Under the pieces are notes generated by a model. The model saw nothing but the letters and a program-made list of their open reading frames with translations, was not told the origin of the DNA and made no database searches. Below, in pieces: positions 1-7,507 of a stretch of 63,381 nucleotides of DNA (the first letter of the stretch is position 1; the number at the start of each line of letters is the position of its first letter). The translations under genes were made by a program, and so were the position numbers. The stretch lies in NCBI GenBank assembly GCA_964530825.1, contig CAZHCA010000025.1, forward strand, positions 1 to 63,381, written 5' to 3'. The DNA is from CAZHCA01 sp964530825. GTDB lineage: Bacteria; Bacteroidota; Bacteroidia; Chitinophagales; Saprospiraceae.

Positions 1-182
1 TTCGCGGAACCTCTTTTTCTTCACCTCGGACTGCGCATCGCGCTTTCCCGTTACCCACAAGCTGAAAAACCCATTGCACAAACAGCACATTTATTTTTTG
101 TCAACACTTAATTCCAACTCAAAAAAAATAAAAGAGCTGTTTTTTTTGCCAATGCGGGAAAAAAACTTTGAGCATTAGAGTA
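1..182. other. Lead-in region without a recognised gene
   Basis: The first 60 bases have GC content like the bulk of the window. From about base 61 the sequence becomes AT-rich and stays so to about 2.8 kb. A plus-strand frame is open from base 1 to a TAA at 109-111. It could be the tail of a gene outside the window or chance; nothing in its 36 residues is recognisable. The AT-rich run at 120-180 probably holds the promoter of the ars-type operon. Confidence 0.4.
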
Positions 183-204
183 TTAATCGTAATATTGCAA
201 TGAA
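183..204 (+). promoter_or_regulatory. Putative ArsR operator, copy 1
   Basis: A 22-base element starting TTAATCGTAATATTGC lies about 18 bases before the arsR start. Its core, CGTAATATTGCA, is an imperfect palindrome around AATATT, as expected for a dimeric ArsR-family repressor. A second copy with 18 of 22 identical bases lies at 570-591, before the next gene. The duplication is seen; ArsR binding is inference. Confidence 0.5.
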
Positions 205-221
205 TTAATAAAGAATAAAAA

Positions 222-554
222 ATGGGATTAGCGAAAACCGAAATGTTTACCGACCAACAAAATGAAATTTCCCTATTTTCGAAAGTGTTCGGTCATCCAG
301 CAAGAGTAGCTATTTTACAACATTTGTTTAAAATTAATTCTTGTGTATGCGGTGACTTGGTAAACCAAATTGGCTTGGCTCAACCAACAATCTCACAGCA
401 TTTGAAAGAATTAAAACATTTGGGCTTGATAAAAGGCAATGTAGAAGGAACAAGTGTTTGTTACTGCATTCATAAAGAAAATTGGACAGCAATGAAAACT
501 GTAATGACTGAATTTCTTAATCAAGATTTAACCGAAAATCAAGATTGGTGTTAA
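222..554 (+). CDS. arsR: ArsR-family metalloregulator
   Basis: A 110-residue winged-helix repressor of the ArsR/SmtB family, expected to bind DNA without metal(loid) and to release it when As(III) or a similar ion binds. The metal box CVCGDL (Cys41, Cys43) leads into the recognition helix region (about 44-65, QPTISQHLKELKHLGLIKG). Further cysteines at 80, 82 and the C-terminal residue 110 could add ligands. Length is normal for the family. It is the first gene of a plus-strand operon leading to a truncated ACR3 arsenite pump. Similar AT-rich elements before this gene and the next suggest autoregulation. Arsenic as inducer is inferred from the neighbours. Confidence 0.93.
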   Translation: MGLAKTEMFTDQQNEISLFSKVFGHPARVAILQHLFKINSCVCGDLVNQIGLAQPTISQHLKELKHLGLIKGNVEGTSVCYCIHKENWTAMKTVMTEFLNQDLTENQDWC

Positions 555-569
555 AAAAATTTGAATTAA

Positions 570-591
570 TTAATCGTATAATCGCAATAAA
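570..591 (+). promoter_or_regulatory. Putative ArsR operator, copy 2
   Basis: A near-copy (18 of 22 bases) of the element at 183-204, in the 48-base gap between arsR and the DUF6428-like gene, ending 11 bases before that start codon. It suggests a second repressor-controlled promoter inside the operon, so the resistance genes could be induced separately from arsR. Function is inferred from repetition and position. Confidence 0.45.
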
Positions 592-602
592 CAAATATAA
601 TT

Positions 603-1067
603 ATGAAATTATCACAAGTTAAATCAGTATTAAAAGAATTGGAAATTATAGGTTTTCAATTACCAAACGGAGAATTAGTTCCAAATCACTTTCACGTTAC
701 AGAAGTTGGTAAAATCACAAAACATTTTATCGACTGTGGTGGAACGGTGAGAAACGAGGAGGTTGTAAACTTTCAACTTTGGAATGCAAACGACTATGAC
801 CACAGATTACATCCAGAAAAACTACTGAACATTATTGAACTTTCTGAAAAAGTACTGAATATTCCAGATTTAGAAATAGAAGTAGAATATCAAGGAGATA
901 CTATAGGGAAATTTGGGCTTGATTTTAATGGAAAAGACTTTCTGTTAACCAATAAGCAAACTGACTGTCTGGCAAAAGACAAATGCGGGATTCCTATGGA
1001 TAAACCAAAAGTAAAATTATCAGAATTACAACCACAAAGTTGTGACCCAAATAGTGGTTGCTGTTAA
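603..1067 (+). CDS. DUF6428-like protein of an ars-type operon
   Basis: A 154-residue soluble protein resembling the DUF6428 group that often lies next to arsR in Bacteroidota arsenic operons. I know of no biochemical role. The C-terminal third is cysteine-rich (DCLAKDKCG near 115, CDPNSGCC at the end), which would suit binding of a thiophilic metalloid; that is inference. The N-terminal part holds an HFHVTEVGKITKHFIDCGG stretch typical of the group. No signal peptide or membrane segment is seen. It lies between arsR and a phosphoesterase in the same orientation. Confidence 0.8.
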   Translation: MKLSQVKSVLKELEIIGFQLPNGELVPNHFHVTEVGKITKHFIDCGGTVRNEEVVNFQLWNANDYDHRLHPEKLLNIIELSEKVLNIPDLEIEVEYQGDTIGKFGLDFNGKDFLLTNKQTDCLAKDKCGIPMDKPKVKLSELQPQSCDPNSGCC

Positions 1068-1085
1068 ATCCAAAAAATTTACAAA

Positions 1086-1859
1086 GTGAAAATTGCATTA
1101 TTTAGTGATATCCACGCAAATCTTCCAGCTTTGGAAGCCCATTTTAAGGATTTAGAAAACAAAGACGTTGACGCAATGTATTGTCTTGGCGACTTGGTAG
1201 GCTATAATATTTGGCCAAATGAAGTCATTGAAGAAATTAGAAAACGACACATACCAACAATAGCTGGCAACTACGATTTTGGTATTGGTAGAAGTAGTGA
1301 CGACTGCGGTTGTGCATACAAAACAGATGAAGAAAAAGCCAATGGTTCGGTTTCAATATCATTGACGAATCAATTAGTAAACGACAATAACCGAAAGTAT
1401 TTAAGGACATTACCTGCACATATCAAATTAGAGTTTCAATTGAACGAGGATAAATTCAATGTACTTTTTGTTCACGGAAGTCCAAGACGTATTAACGAAT
1501 ACCTATTTGAGGATAGAGCAGAAAAAAGTATGCTGCGCATAATGGAACAGGCTGACGCAGATGTAATGTGTTTTGGACATACCCATAAACCTTATCACAG
1601 AATATTAAAGTCTGATAATGAGGAACAACAACGCTTTAGACACGCAATAAACATCGGTTCTGTAGGTAAGCCAAAAGATAAAGATAACAGAGGAGGTTAT
1701 GTAATCTTAACAGTTAACCAAGATACGTCAATAACTGATAGAAACGCAATCCAAGTTGAGTTTGTAAGGTTTGATTATGACGTTGAGAAGGCTGCAAAAG
1801 CTGTGGAAGATAGTATTTTGCCCAATGCTTACGCAGATAATTTAAGAAACGGATATTAA
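1086..1859 (+). CDS. Calcineurin-like metallophosphoesterase
   Basis: A 257-residue phosphoesterase of the YfcE/calcineurin-like fold. The dinuclear metal motifs appear in order: FSDIHAN (Asp8, His10), GDLVG (Asp36), GNYD (Asn62), FVHGSP and GHTHKPY. These phosphodiesterases or phosphatases usually act on small substrates; the substrate here is unknown. The start is GTG at 1086, as no ATG lies ahead of the SDIH motif. It sits 18 bases after the DUF6428-like gene and 11 bases before gcvH, so co-transcription is likely. A role in arsenic stress is inferred only from the operon. Confidence 0.88.
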   Translation: MKIALFSDIHANLPALEAHFKDLENKDVDAMYCLGDLVGYNIWPNEVIEEIRKRHIPTIAGNYDFGIGRSSDDCGCAYKTDEEKANGSVSISLTNQLVNDNNRKYLRTLPAHIKLEFQLNEDKFNVLFVHGSPRRINEYLFEDRAEKSMLRIMEQADADVMCFGHTHKPYHRILKSDNEEQQRFRHAINIGSVGKPKDKDNRGGYVILTVNQDTSITDRNAIQVEFVRFDYDVEKAAKAVEDSILPNAYADNLRNGY

Positions 1860-1870
1860 AATCTACAACT

Positions 1871-2254
1871 ATGAACTTTCCAAAAAATTTGAAATATTCA
1901 AAAGAACATACTTGGGTAAAAATTGAAAACGAAATAGGCATCGTAGGTATTTCGGATTTTGCCCAAAGCCAATTAGGCGAAATAGTTTATGTGGATTTGC
2001 CCAACTTTGGCGATGAGTTTGAGCAAGATGAAATTTTCGGCTCAATTGAGGCACTTAAAACTGTAAGTGATTTGTTTATGCCAATTTCTGGTGAAATTAT
2101 TGAAATAAATGATGGTATTAACGTTAGCCCTGAAGAAGTAAACAAAGAACCTTATTCTAATGGTTGGCTGATAAAGATAAAGCCCAATAATCTTGATGAA
2201 CTCAATGGATTATTTAACGCTGATAGCTATGGTGAACTAACAAATGAGAATTAA
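1871..2254 (+). CDS. gcvH: Glycine cleavage H-like lipoyl protein in an ars-type operon
   Basis: A 127-residue lipoyl-carrier protein of GcvH type. The lipoylation site is Lys63 in GSIEALKTVSDLFMP, and the fold-defining EHTWVKIEN and ISDFAQSQLGEIVYVDLP stretches are present. In the glycine cleavage complex the lipoyl arm carries the aminomethyl group between P, T and L proteins. None of those partners is nearby. Its place between a phosphoesterase and an arsenite pump is unusual. Dihydrolipoyl groups are classic As(III) targets, so this may be a dedicated spare carrier, an arsenite-binding protein, or part of another lipoyl-dependent reaction. Family is certain, role is not. Confidence 0.88.
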   Translation: MNFPKNLKYSKEHTWVKIENEIGIVGISDFAQSQLGEIVYVDLPNFGDEFEQDEIFGSIEALKTVSDLFMPISGEIIEINDGINVSPEEVNKEPYSNGWLIKIKPNNLDELNGLFNADSYGELTNEN

Positions 2255-2259
2255 ATAGT

Positions 2260-2814
2260 GTGAAAAAATTGAGTTTTTTAGATAAGAACCTAACCTTGTG
2301 GATTTTTTTAGCAATGGCAATTGGAGTTGGTCTTGGGTATTTTATTCCAACATTACCAGAATACATAAACTCATTTAGTAGTGGAACAACCAATATTCCT
2401 ATCGCAATTGGTTTGGTTTTAATGATGTATCCACCTTTGGCAAATGTCAATTATTCATTATTGCCAAAAGTTTTTAGAAATACCAAAATCCTTTCCATTT
2501 CTTTAATCCTCAATTGGATAATTGGTCCTGTTTTAATGTTTGTTTTGGCAATTGCATTTTTACGTGATTATCCCGAATATATGGTCGGTTTAATTCTAAT
2601 TGGTTTGGCTCGTTGCATTGCAATGGTTTTGGTTTGGAACGACCTTGCAGAAGGAAGTAGCGAATACGGAGCAGGATTGGTAGCTTTGAACAGCATTTTT
2701 CAAGTGTTCGCTTACAGCTTTTATGCGTGGATTTTTATAACCGTACTTCCACCTTATTTCGGATTTGAAGGAGCAATCGTTGATATTTCAATCGGCACGA
2801 TTGCAGAAATGTAG
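2260..2814 (+). pseudogene. acr3: ACR3-family arsenite efflux pump, C-terminal half lost
   Basis: The N-terminal part of an ACR3 (bile/arsenite/riboflavin transporter superfamily) permease. ACR3 proteins usually have about 340-350 residues and ten membrane segments; here 184 residues and about five segments remain. The signature GLARCIAMVLVWNDLA is present with the essential Cys119. The start is GTG at 2260. The frame ends at a TAG that probably belongs to the inserted element, whose likely TG end begins at 2810. Loss of the second half should abolish transport. The intact gene would have completed the resistance operon. Confidence 0.88.
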
Positions 2815-3265
2815 CCTTCCCCAAAAATCGGGCAACTTAAAAGTTGAAAAACTGGTAACTTTAAGTTGCTATGAAAAAATTAAAGTACAGCGAAACGCAG
2901 ATCGTTAAGGCGATTAAGGAAAACGAATCGGGCCGCTCCGTGGATGACATTTGCCGCGAATTGGGTATTGCTAAAGGCACTTTTTACAACTGGAAGAAAA
3001 AGTACGGTGGGCTTGGAGTATCCGAGTTGCGTCGTCTACGGCAGCTGGAAGAAGAGAACAGGCAGCTTAAAAAGCTTGTAGCGGATTTAAGTCTGGATAA
3101 GCAGATGCTTCAGGATGTCATTAAAAAAAAGCTCTAGCGACCCGGCAAATGCGCAAGCTGGTCACGTTTCTCTTAGATTACTACCGCGTCTCCATTCGTC
3201 GGGCATGTGCAGTTCTTCCTTTTCGTCGGCAAAGTTGGGACTACCAGCCTAAAGGCCGGGACCTG
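2810..3265 (+). mobile_element. Truncated IS3-family insertion sequence
   Basis: A likely left end starts at TGTAGCCTTCCCC (2810), followed by orfA, an A8G slippery site (3123-3131) and the first part of orfB in the -1 frame. That is the IS3-family plan. The rest of orfB, including the DDE catalytic core, and the right terminal repeat are missing. Similarity to orfB fades near 3265, where another gene fragment begins. The element cuts acr3 on its left. Exact ends are estimates. Confidence 0.75.
2871..3137 (+). CDS. IS3-family transposase OrfA
   Basis: An 88-residue DNA-binding subunit with a helix-turn-helix (about 8-45, SETQIVKAIKE...GIAKGTFYNWKKKYGG) followed by a leucine-zipper-like coiled coil (about 50-82). 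This is the usual OrfA design. It ends beside a run of eight A and a G, where -1 frameshifting normally joins OrfA to OrfB. Because orfB is broken, no active transposase can be made. The gene itself looks intact. Confidence 0.9.
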   Translation: MKKLKYSETQIVKAIKENESGRSVDDICRELGIAKGTFYNWKKKYGGLGVSELRRLRQLEEENRQLKKLVADLSLDKQMLQDVIKKKL

Positions 3266-3325
3266 ATCAAGCATAATGGTTCGCTAGTGACCAGCAGCTA
3301 TTCAACGGAAAAATTATTGTGCTGA
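3128..3325 (+). pseudogene. IS3-family transposase OrfB, N-terminal remnant
   Basis: In the -1 frame after the slippery A run the reading continues K-A-L-A-T-R-Q-M-R-K-L-V and then YYRVSIRRACAVLPFRRQ, the typical start of IS3 OrfB. Recognisable similarity ends near YQPKGRD (about 3260). The frame stops at TGA 3323-3325. The integrase core with its DDE residues is absent, so this is a deletion remnant. Confidence 0.8.
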
Positions 3326-3549
3326 TCAATTTCCCCTTCATTGAGGGGTATGGACAACCCCGGCCCCCTAAAACGGTTGCCATCTACCGGCCCGAAGAGC
3401 TAAATGAGGCTTTCTGCCTACGCCATGTAGAAGAATTCATTACCGAAATCACGACCTGGGAGGATTACGATGATGATGAACCCCACAAGCGGATCGGATT
3501 CCAACTCAATTTCGCCAGCCCCGATGATCCCACCCCCAACCTCGAGTAA
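3277..3549 (+). pseudogene. C-terminal fragment of an unrecognised protein
   Basis: A frame open from 3277 to 3549 encodes WFASDQQLFNGKIIVLINF and continues to an acidic end (WEDYDDDEPHKRIGFQLNF...). No ATG lies near its head; a GTG at 3319 is the only nearby candidate start. The sequence reads as coding (regular strand-like pattern, GC like the main window), so it is probably the tail of a gene cut by the deletion that also removed the IS right end. I do not recognise the family. Confidence 0.5.
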
Positions 3550-3572
3550 GCGGGGGTTAGGTGTGGGCTAGT

Positions 3573-4400
3573 TTAAGGCTTCTGAAAGTGCAAAATACCC
3601 CAGTTGAGATACCCTTGCTCGCCTGCTTCAATCCAGTGCTGCAGGCCGCGCCGCATGCGGTCGATATACGACTGGCTGCAGTGGCGTACGATTTCGTCGT
3701 ACTGGCGCACCACGGCGTGCAATACGCTGCTGTAGTGGTTGACTAGCTGGTGCGGCATTTCTTCGATGTATAGCTCCTTCCAGCCCAGGTCGGCGGCAAA
3801 GGATCGGTATTTTTTTACAGAGCCCATTTCTTCCAGATGAATGCGATCCAGTACGGGTTGCAGTACGCCCTCCGGGCAGTCGTCGGCCTGCATGGGATCG
3901 GTGAAGATGAAGTGGCCCCCGTGGCGCAATACCCGGTCCACTTCAGCAAATACCCGGTCTTTCCGGCCGCTGTGCAGGATGGCGTCTTGGCACCAGACGA
4001 CATCGTAGGAGGAATTGGCGAAAGGCAAGCTTTCAAAATTGCCGGTGTGCACTTCGATGCGCCCGGCAAGCCCCTGTTCGAGGTTTTTCTCCCGGTTGCG
4101 GCGGTTTTCGGTTTCACTTAGGTTGAGGCAGCAAACCGGACAGTCGTATTCGGTAGCCAGGTAGCGAGCCGATCCACCGTAGCCAGCGCCGATGTCCAAC
4201 ACCTGGAGGTCCTGCTCCAAAGGTAAGTGTTCGGCCATACGGGCGACGGTCTGGCGACTGGCTTCGCGAATGGGGGTCTGTTCCGATTCGTATAATCCAA
4301 CGTGAATGTCTTCTCCGCCCCAAATGTGGAAGTAAAAATTATCGGCTTCGTGGCTGTCGTAGTAGTTGCGCGTAATATCTACTAGATTATTAGAGTCCAT
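3573..4400 (-). CDS. Sarcosine/dimethylglycine N-methyltransferase
   Basis: A 275-residue SAM-dependent methyltransferase resembling the SDMT half of the glycine-to-betaine pathway, which methylates sarcosine and dimethylglycine to glycine betaine. It has motif I VLDIGAGYGGSARYLA (about 68-83), the FHIWGGEDIHVGLY stretch (25-37) and VVWCQDAILHS with FTDPMQADD further on. The upstream gene encodes the partner enzyme and overlaps by 11 bases, so the two are coupled. Glycine betaine is a compatible solute, pointing to osmotic stress tolerance. Specificity is from resemblance and pairing; a related small-molecule methyltransferase is the alternative. Confidence 0.85.
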   Translation of the reverse strand: MDSNNLVDITRNYYDSHEADNFYFHIWGGEDIHVGLYESEQTPIREASRQTVARMAEHLPLEQDLQVLDIGAGYGGSARYLATEYDCPVCCLNLSETENRRNREKNLEQGLAGRIEVHTGNFESLPFANSSYDVVWCQDAILHSGRKDRVFAEVDRVLRHGGHFIFTDPMQADDCPEGVLQPVLDRIHLEEMGSVKKYRSFAADLGWKELYIEEMPHQLVNHYSSVLHAVVRQYDEIVRHCSQSYIDRMRRGLQHWIEAGEQGYLNWGILHFQKP

Positions 4401-5211
4401 CGACTGGCGATTTTTGGTGATAGGATTTCTCCGCGATATGGATGAAAAAGTCTGGCTCGGCGGTTTTGAAGGTCTCTTGAAAGTCGCCGTAAGTCGTCAC
4501 GCGTTGGAAGCCTACCTCGTAGAGGAGGTTGCGTACGTAATCTTTGCGCAATGGGTACATATTGAGGTGGTAGACTGATTCGTCGGCAAACTCGTAGCGA
4601 AAGCGAGCCAGCCCTTCGTCTATGTGTTCGGGTTCGGCCTTGACGTTTTTGCCGGCATAGTAGTAAATGTGTTTGCAGTCAAAGCCATGGTCAAGGATGC
4701 TGTCGTAATTGCGTTGGTCGAGAATGAGAATGCCGTCATGCGCCAGTGCTGAATAAAACTCTGCCAGCGTTTTACGGCGGTCGTTTTCGTCAAATAGGTG
4801 GGTAAAAGAGTTGCCCAGGCAAATAGCAGCATCGTAACGGCCGCGCAGGTCGCGGTTGAGCCAGCGCCAATCGGCGTGCACCGCACGCATAATGTGACCC
4901 CGCTTGCGGGCATTTTCAAAGGCTTTGGCCAACATAACGGGGCTGCCGTCTACACTCACCACGTCGAAACCGGCTTGCATAAGTTTTACGGAGTGGTAGC
5001 CGGTGCCAGTGGCCGTATCCAAAATCCGCCGTTTGTTTCGCTTTTTTAACTCCTTGATGAAAAAGTTGTCCTCGCCCTTCTCGCGCGCCTCCCAATCAAT
5101 GAGTTCGTCCCATTTCTCCACAAATCCGTGGACATACTCCATTTGGTAATGATCCGATTCCCGGATTTCGGTCGGGGTAAGCCCGAATTGTTGTTCTACA
5201 GGTGATTCCAT
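4390..5211 (-). CDS. Glycine/sarcosine N-methyltransferase
   Basis: A 273-residue class I SAM-dependent methyltransferase resembling GSMT, which converts glycine to sarcosine and dimethylglycine. Motif I is ILDTATGTGYHSVKL (about 63-77), followed by VVSVDGS and the GNSFTHLFDENDRRKTLAEF region. It is first of a two-gene minus-strand unit; its end overlaps the SDMT-like gene, so together they cover glycine to betaine in three methylations. The roughly 290 bases upstream are AT-rich and should hold the promoter. Such pairs are known from halophilic bacteria and cyanobacteria. Confidence 0.87.
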   Translation of the reverse strand: MESPVEQQFGLTPTEIRESDHYQMEYVHGFVEKWDELIDWEAREKGEDNFFIKELKKRNKRRILDTATGTGYHSVKLMQAGFDVVSVDGSPVMLAKAFENARKRGHIMRAVHADWRWLNRDLRGRYDAAICLGNSFTHLFDENDRRKTLAEFYSALAHDGILILDQRNYDSILDHGFDCKHIYYYAGKNVKAEPEHIDEGLARFRYEFADESVYHLNMYPLRKDYVRNLLYEVGFQRVTTYGDFQETFKTAEPDFFIHIAEKSYHQKSPVDGL

Positions 5212-5503
5212 GGCTGTTCCTTTTAATTTAATGTAGTTAAGGGAAATATACGGAAAGTAATTAGTTCGTGCAGAAAGTATTTCGAAGTTATTGAAGGCAG
5301 GGCAGAAAGAATTTAGGTGATATTGTTTCGTAAGTAACTGTTTTTTAGTTTTTAAAAATTATAGTGCTGTTTATGCGGATTTGCAATGCTTTCTGTAAAA
5401 AAAAACTGCGCAAGCCTTGTATTCGTAATCCTTTGAAAAATTAATTCGTGGTTAATGCGGGAATCTTACAAAGGATTCTACTTTTAATCCACAATAAGCG
5501 GGC

Positions 5504-6046
5504 ATGCCAGACTGGATAGAATCTTTGGGGTACTTGGGCGCCTTTCTAGGTGCCTTTTTAGAGGGCGAGATCTTATTACTTGCTGCTATTCAGGCGGCCG
5601 TGGCTGGCTATCTTAATTTTTTCGGCGTTCTTTTGGCCTTCGGCCTGGGGACTCTGGCCGCCGACTGGACGTTTTTTTTGGCCGGCCGCCGTACGGGGGC
5701 TCGTTACATCGAGCGCTTTCCCCGGCTCAAGCCCCGTTTCGAGCGGATGGAAGGTGTAGTATTCGCCAACGCTACTATACTGTTGTTGCTCTACCGGTTT
5801 ATCTATGGGTTCCGCATCGTATTACCCGTTCTCTTCGGGCTCAGCAAGCGCATTTCCTTACGAAAATTTGCAGTCTTTAGCTTTGTAAGTACATTGTTAT
5901 GGATTGGTGTTTATGGCACGCTTGGTTATTTTTTTGCCGAGTGGTTGCTGGAGCGCATCGAACAACTCCAGCAATACGTGCCCTATTTTTTCCTGGGCAT
6001 CCTAATGGTGTTTCTGATCGGCTGGGCCTGGAACCGCCGCCACTGA
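5504..6046 (+). CDS. DedA-family membrane protein
   Basis: A 180-residue integral membrane protein of the DedA/SNARE-associated (VTT) family. The pattern GAFLGAFLEGEILLLAA near the N-terminus, FFLAGRRTGARYIERFPRLKPRFERMEG in the middle and FIYGFRIVLPVLFGLSKRISLRKFA follow DedA proteins, with four to five membrane segments. The family includes undecaprenyl-phosphate and phospholipid flippases; the substrate here is unknown. The last 64 bases overlap the end of the convergent permease gene. Confidence 0.9.
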   Translation: MPDWIESLGYLGAFLGAFLEGEILLLAAIQAAVAGYLNFFGVLLAFGLGTLAADWTFFLAGRRTGARYIERFPRLKPRFERMEGVVFANATILLLLYRFIYGFRIVLPVLFGLSKRISLRKFAVFSFVSTLLWIGVYGTLGYFFAEWLLERIEQLQQYVPYFFLGILMVFLIGWAWNRRH

Positions 6047-6975
6047 ATCACCGGACGTTTGCGGCGGGGGATACCGCGCCGACGACTCAGGGCGCGTGGA
6101 ATATTGATGAAAAAAACGCCAGATAACAAAACTAATGCGGCTAACCACGATTGCCGGGTCAGCAGCTCGTTATTGATCGCCCATCCCAGCCACATCGCAA
6201 TTACCGGATTGACATAATTGGCCGATGCGACCTTTTCCGTCGAAACTTTTGACAACAAATAATTGAAACAGGTGAAGGTGAGGATGGAGCCAAAAGTTAT
6301 TAGGTAGATCCAGGTGAAAATGGTAACCGTGCCGATACTGGATATATCCAATCGTTTTGTCTCTCCGCTTAATAGGCCAAACACTAAAAGCGTAGCACCA
6401 CCCATGAGCATCTGGCCAGCCGTACTCATGAGGTTTGACTTGGGTAGCTGGTACTGGGGCAGTTTGACGGAGGCATAAGCCCAGGTGAAGATGCTTAGCG
6501 CAATTGCGGCCAATCCGAAGGGCGCCGTCCCCTCTACAAAAAGCCCATCTTGTCCGACGAGCAGCCACATGCCTAGAATACCCAAGCTTAGCCCCAAAAC
6601 CTGCATGGAGGTAGGTTTTCGATTGCGAATAAACCAGAGCAGAAAGACAACCACAATAGGCTCAGATGAAACCAATAAAGCGGTGAGGCCCGAGTCGACA
6701 AACTGTTGGGCCCATACCACCCCTCCTACACCGATAGTCAATAACAAAAAACCGGCAATAAAGGTACTGTTCCACTCGCGAAATGTCGGCCACGAATGGC
6801 CACGCAGGCGGGCAAAGCCCAGGAGTAATACACCAGCTGTCGCAAAACGGCTGCCAACCGCCAGAAAAGGAGGCACATCTTGGATGATTAACCAATTAGC
6901 TAAATAGGTAGACCCCCAGACGACGTAGACAACAAAAAAAGACAGTGCGATTAGCATTTGCTCCCGTGTAAACAT
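5983..6975 (-). CDS. EamA/DMT-family permease
   Basis: A 330-residue drug/metabolite-superfamily transporter with about ten membrane segments and two EamA repeats (about 7-140 and 150-292). VVWGSTYLANWLII near the N-terminus is typical. Members export amino acids, metabolites or toxic compounds; the substrate cannot be told. After the last membrane segment there is an unusual basic tail of about 38 residues (RRRGIPRRKRPVIQWRRF...). The tail overlaps the convergent DedA gene, and may result from loss of an earlier stop codon. Confidence 0.88.
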   Translation of the reverse strand: MFTREQMLIALSFFVVYVVWGSTYLANWLIIQDVPPFLAVGSRFATAGVLLLGFARLRGHSWPTFREWNSTFIAGFLLLTIGVGGVVWAQQFVDSGLTALLVSSEPIVVVFLLWFIRNRKPTSMQVLGLSLGILGMWLLVGQDGLFVEGTAPFGLAAIALSIFTWAYASVKLPQYQLPKSNLMSTAGQMLMGGATLLVFGLLSGETKRLDISSIGTVTIFTWIYLITFGSILTFTCFNYLLSKVSTEKVASANYVNPVIAMWLGWAINNELLTRQSWLAALVLLSGVFFINIPRALSRRRGIPRRKRPVIQWRRFQAQPIRNTIRMPRKK

Positions 6976-7507
6976 GTCAACCTCCTTCTTGTACAGGGAA
7001 CTTACTTAAACGCTTTAAGCTGGACAGTAGCCCGGTCGCCTGCTTCTACCGGGTTTCTCTTTTTTGCATTCGGTTGAGGAACTCAAAAAAGTATCTCGCC
7101 GGTAGCTCTGACGGCTTGGCATCGTCTGCAGCCCAGATCAATTCGCTTAAACCAGTTCCGGATTTTAAAATGAGTACCATGCACCGATTCGAAGTTACGA
7201 CCGTAGCGTCCTCCGCAGTAAATACTGGTTAAAGGCAAAGAAATTTATACCGTAAGCTTGGCGAAAGTTTACGGTTTTGTGCGCTGATTAGCCTTGTGTT
7301 TTCAATATCTGATGGAGATCGAGGTCTGCGAATTCGTTGTTCGGTGATGCAAATCTAATCGGAAAAAAAGTGCGGTGCCCGGAAAAAATTCAGGCGGAAC
7401 GAAAAAAAATAATGGTAAAGTATAAAAATCTGAGGAAGAGAGCCATGCATGCCACCTGAAGGTGGCATGCATGGCTTGCTGGGGCAAGTTTTAAAAAAGG
7501 CTGAGGC
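6976..7507. other. Gap without a confident gene; several hairpins
   Basis: No convincing protein is seen. It contains the upstream region of the EamA gene, a plus-strand CCCGGT/ACCGGG hairpin followed by a T-rich tract (7031-7064), an ACCGTAA/TTACGGT hairpin followed by TTTT (7249-7275), and the perfect palindrome at 7441-7476. Two terminator-like hairpins on a strand with no gene leave room for a small RNA, but no promoter can be shown. Confidence 0.4.
7441..7476. repeat. Perfect 17-bp inverted repeat with 2-base centre
   Basis: AGCCATGCATGCCACCT is followed by GA and then its exact reverse complement. The RNA would fold to an almost uninterrupted 17-bp stem. A smaller CTTGC/GCAAG hairpin with TTTT follows at once (7475-7492). 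It lies downstream of the minus-strand gene at 7508-7855 and may end its transcript, though no long U tract follows on that strand. A REP-like element or protein binding site are alternatives. Confidence 0.7.

Noticed and set aside
7031..7064. Plus-strand terminator-like hairpin
   Set aside because: Only a 6-bp stem and no plus-strand gene upstream; mentioned in the gap entry, not called.
7170..7232. 20-codon plus-strand peptide ending before a hairpin
   Set aside because: The frame is open further upstream without coding character; no promoter or ribosome site to support it.
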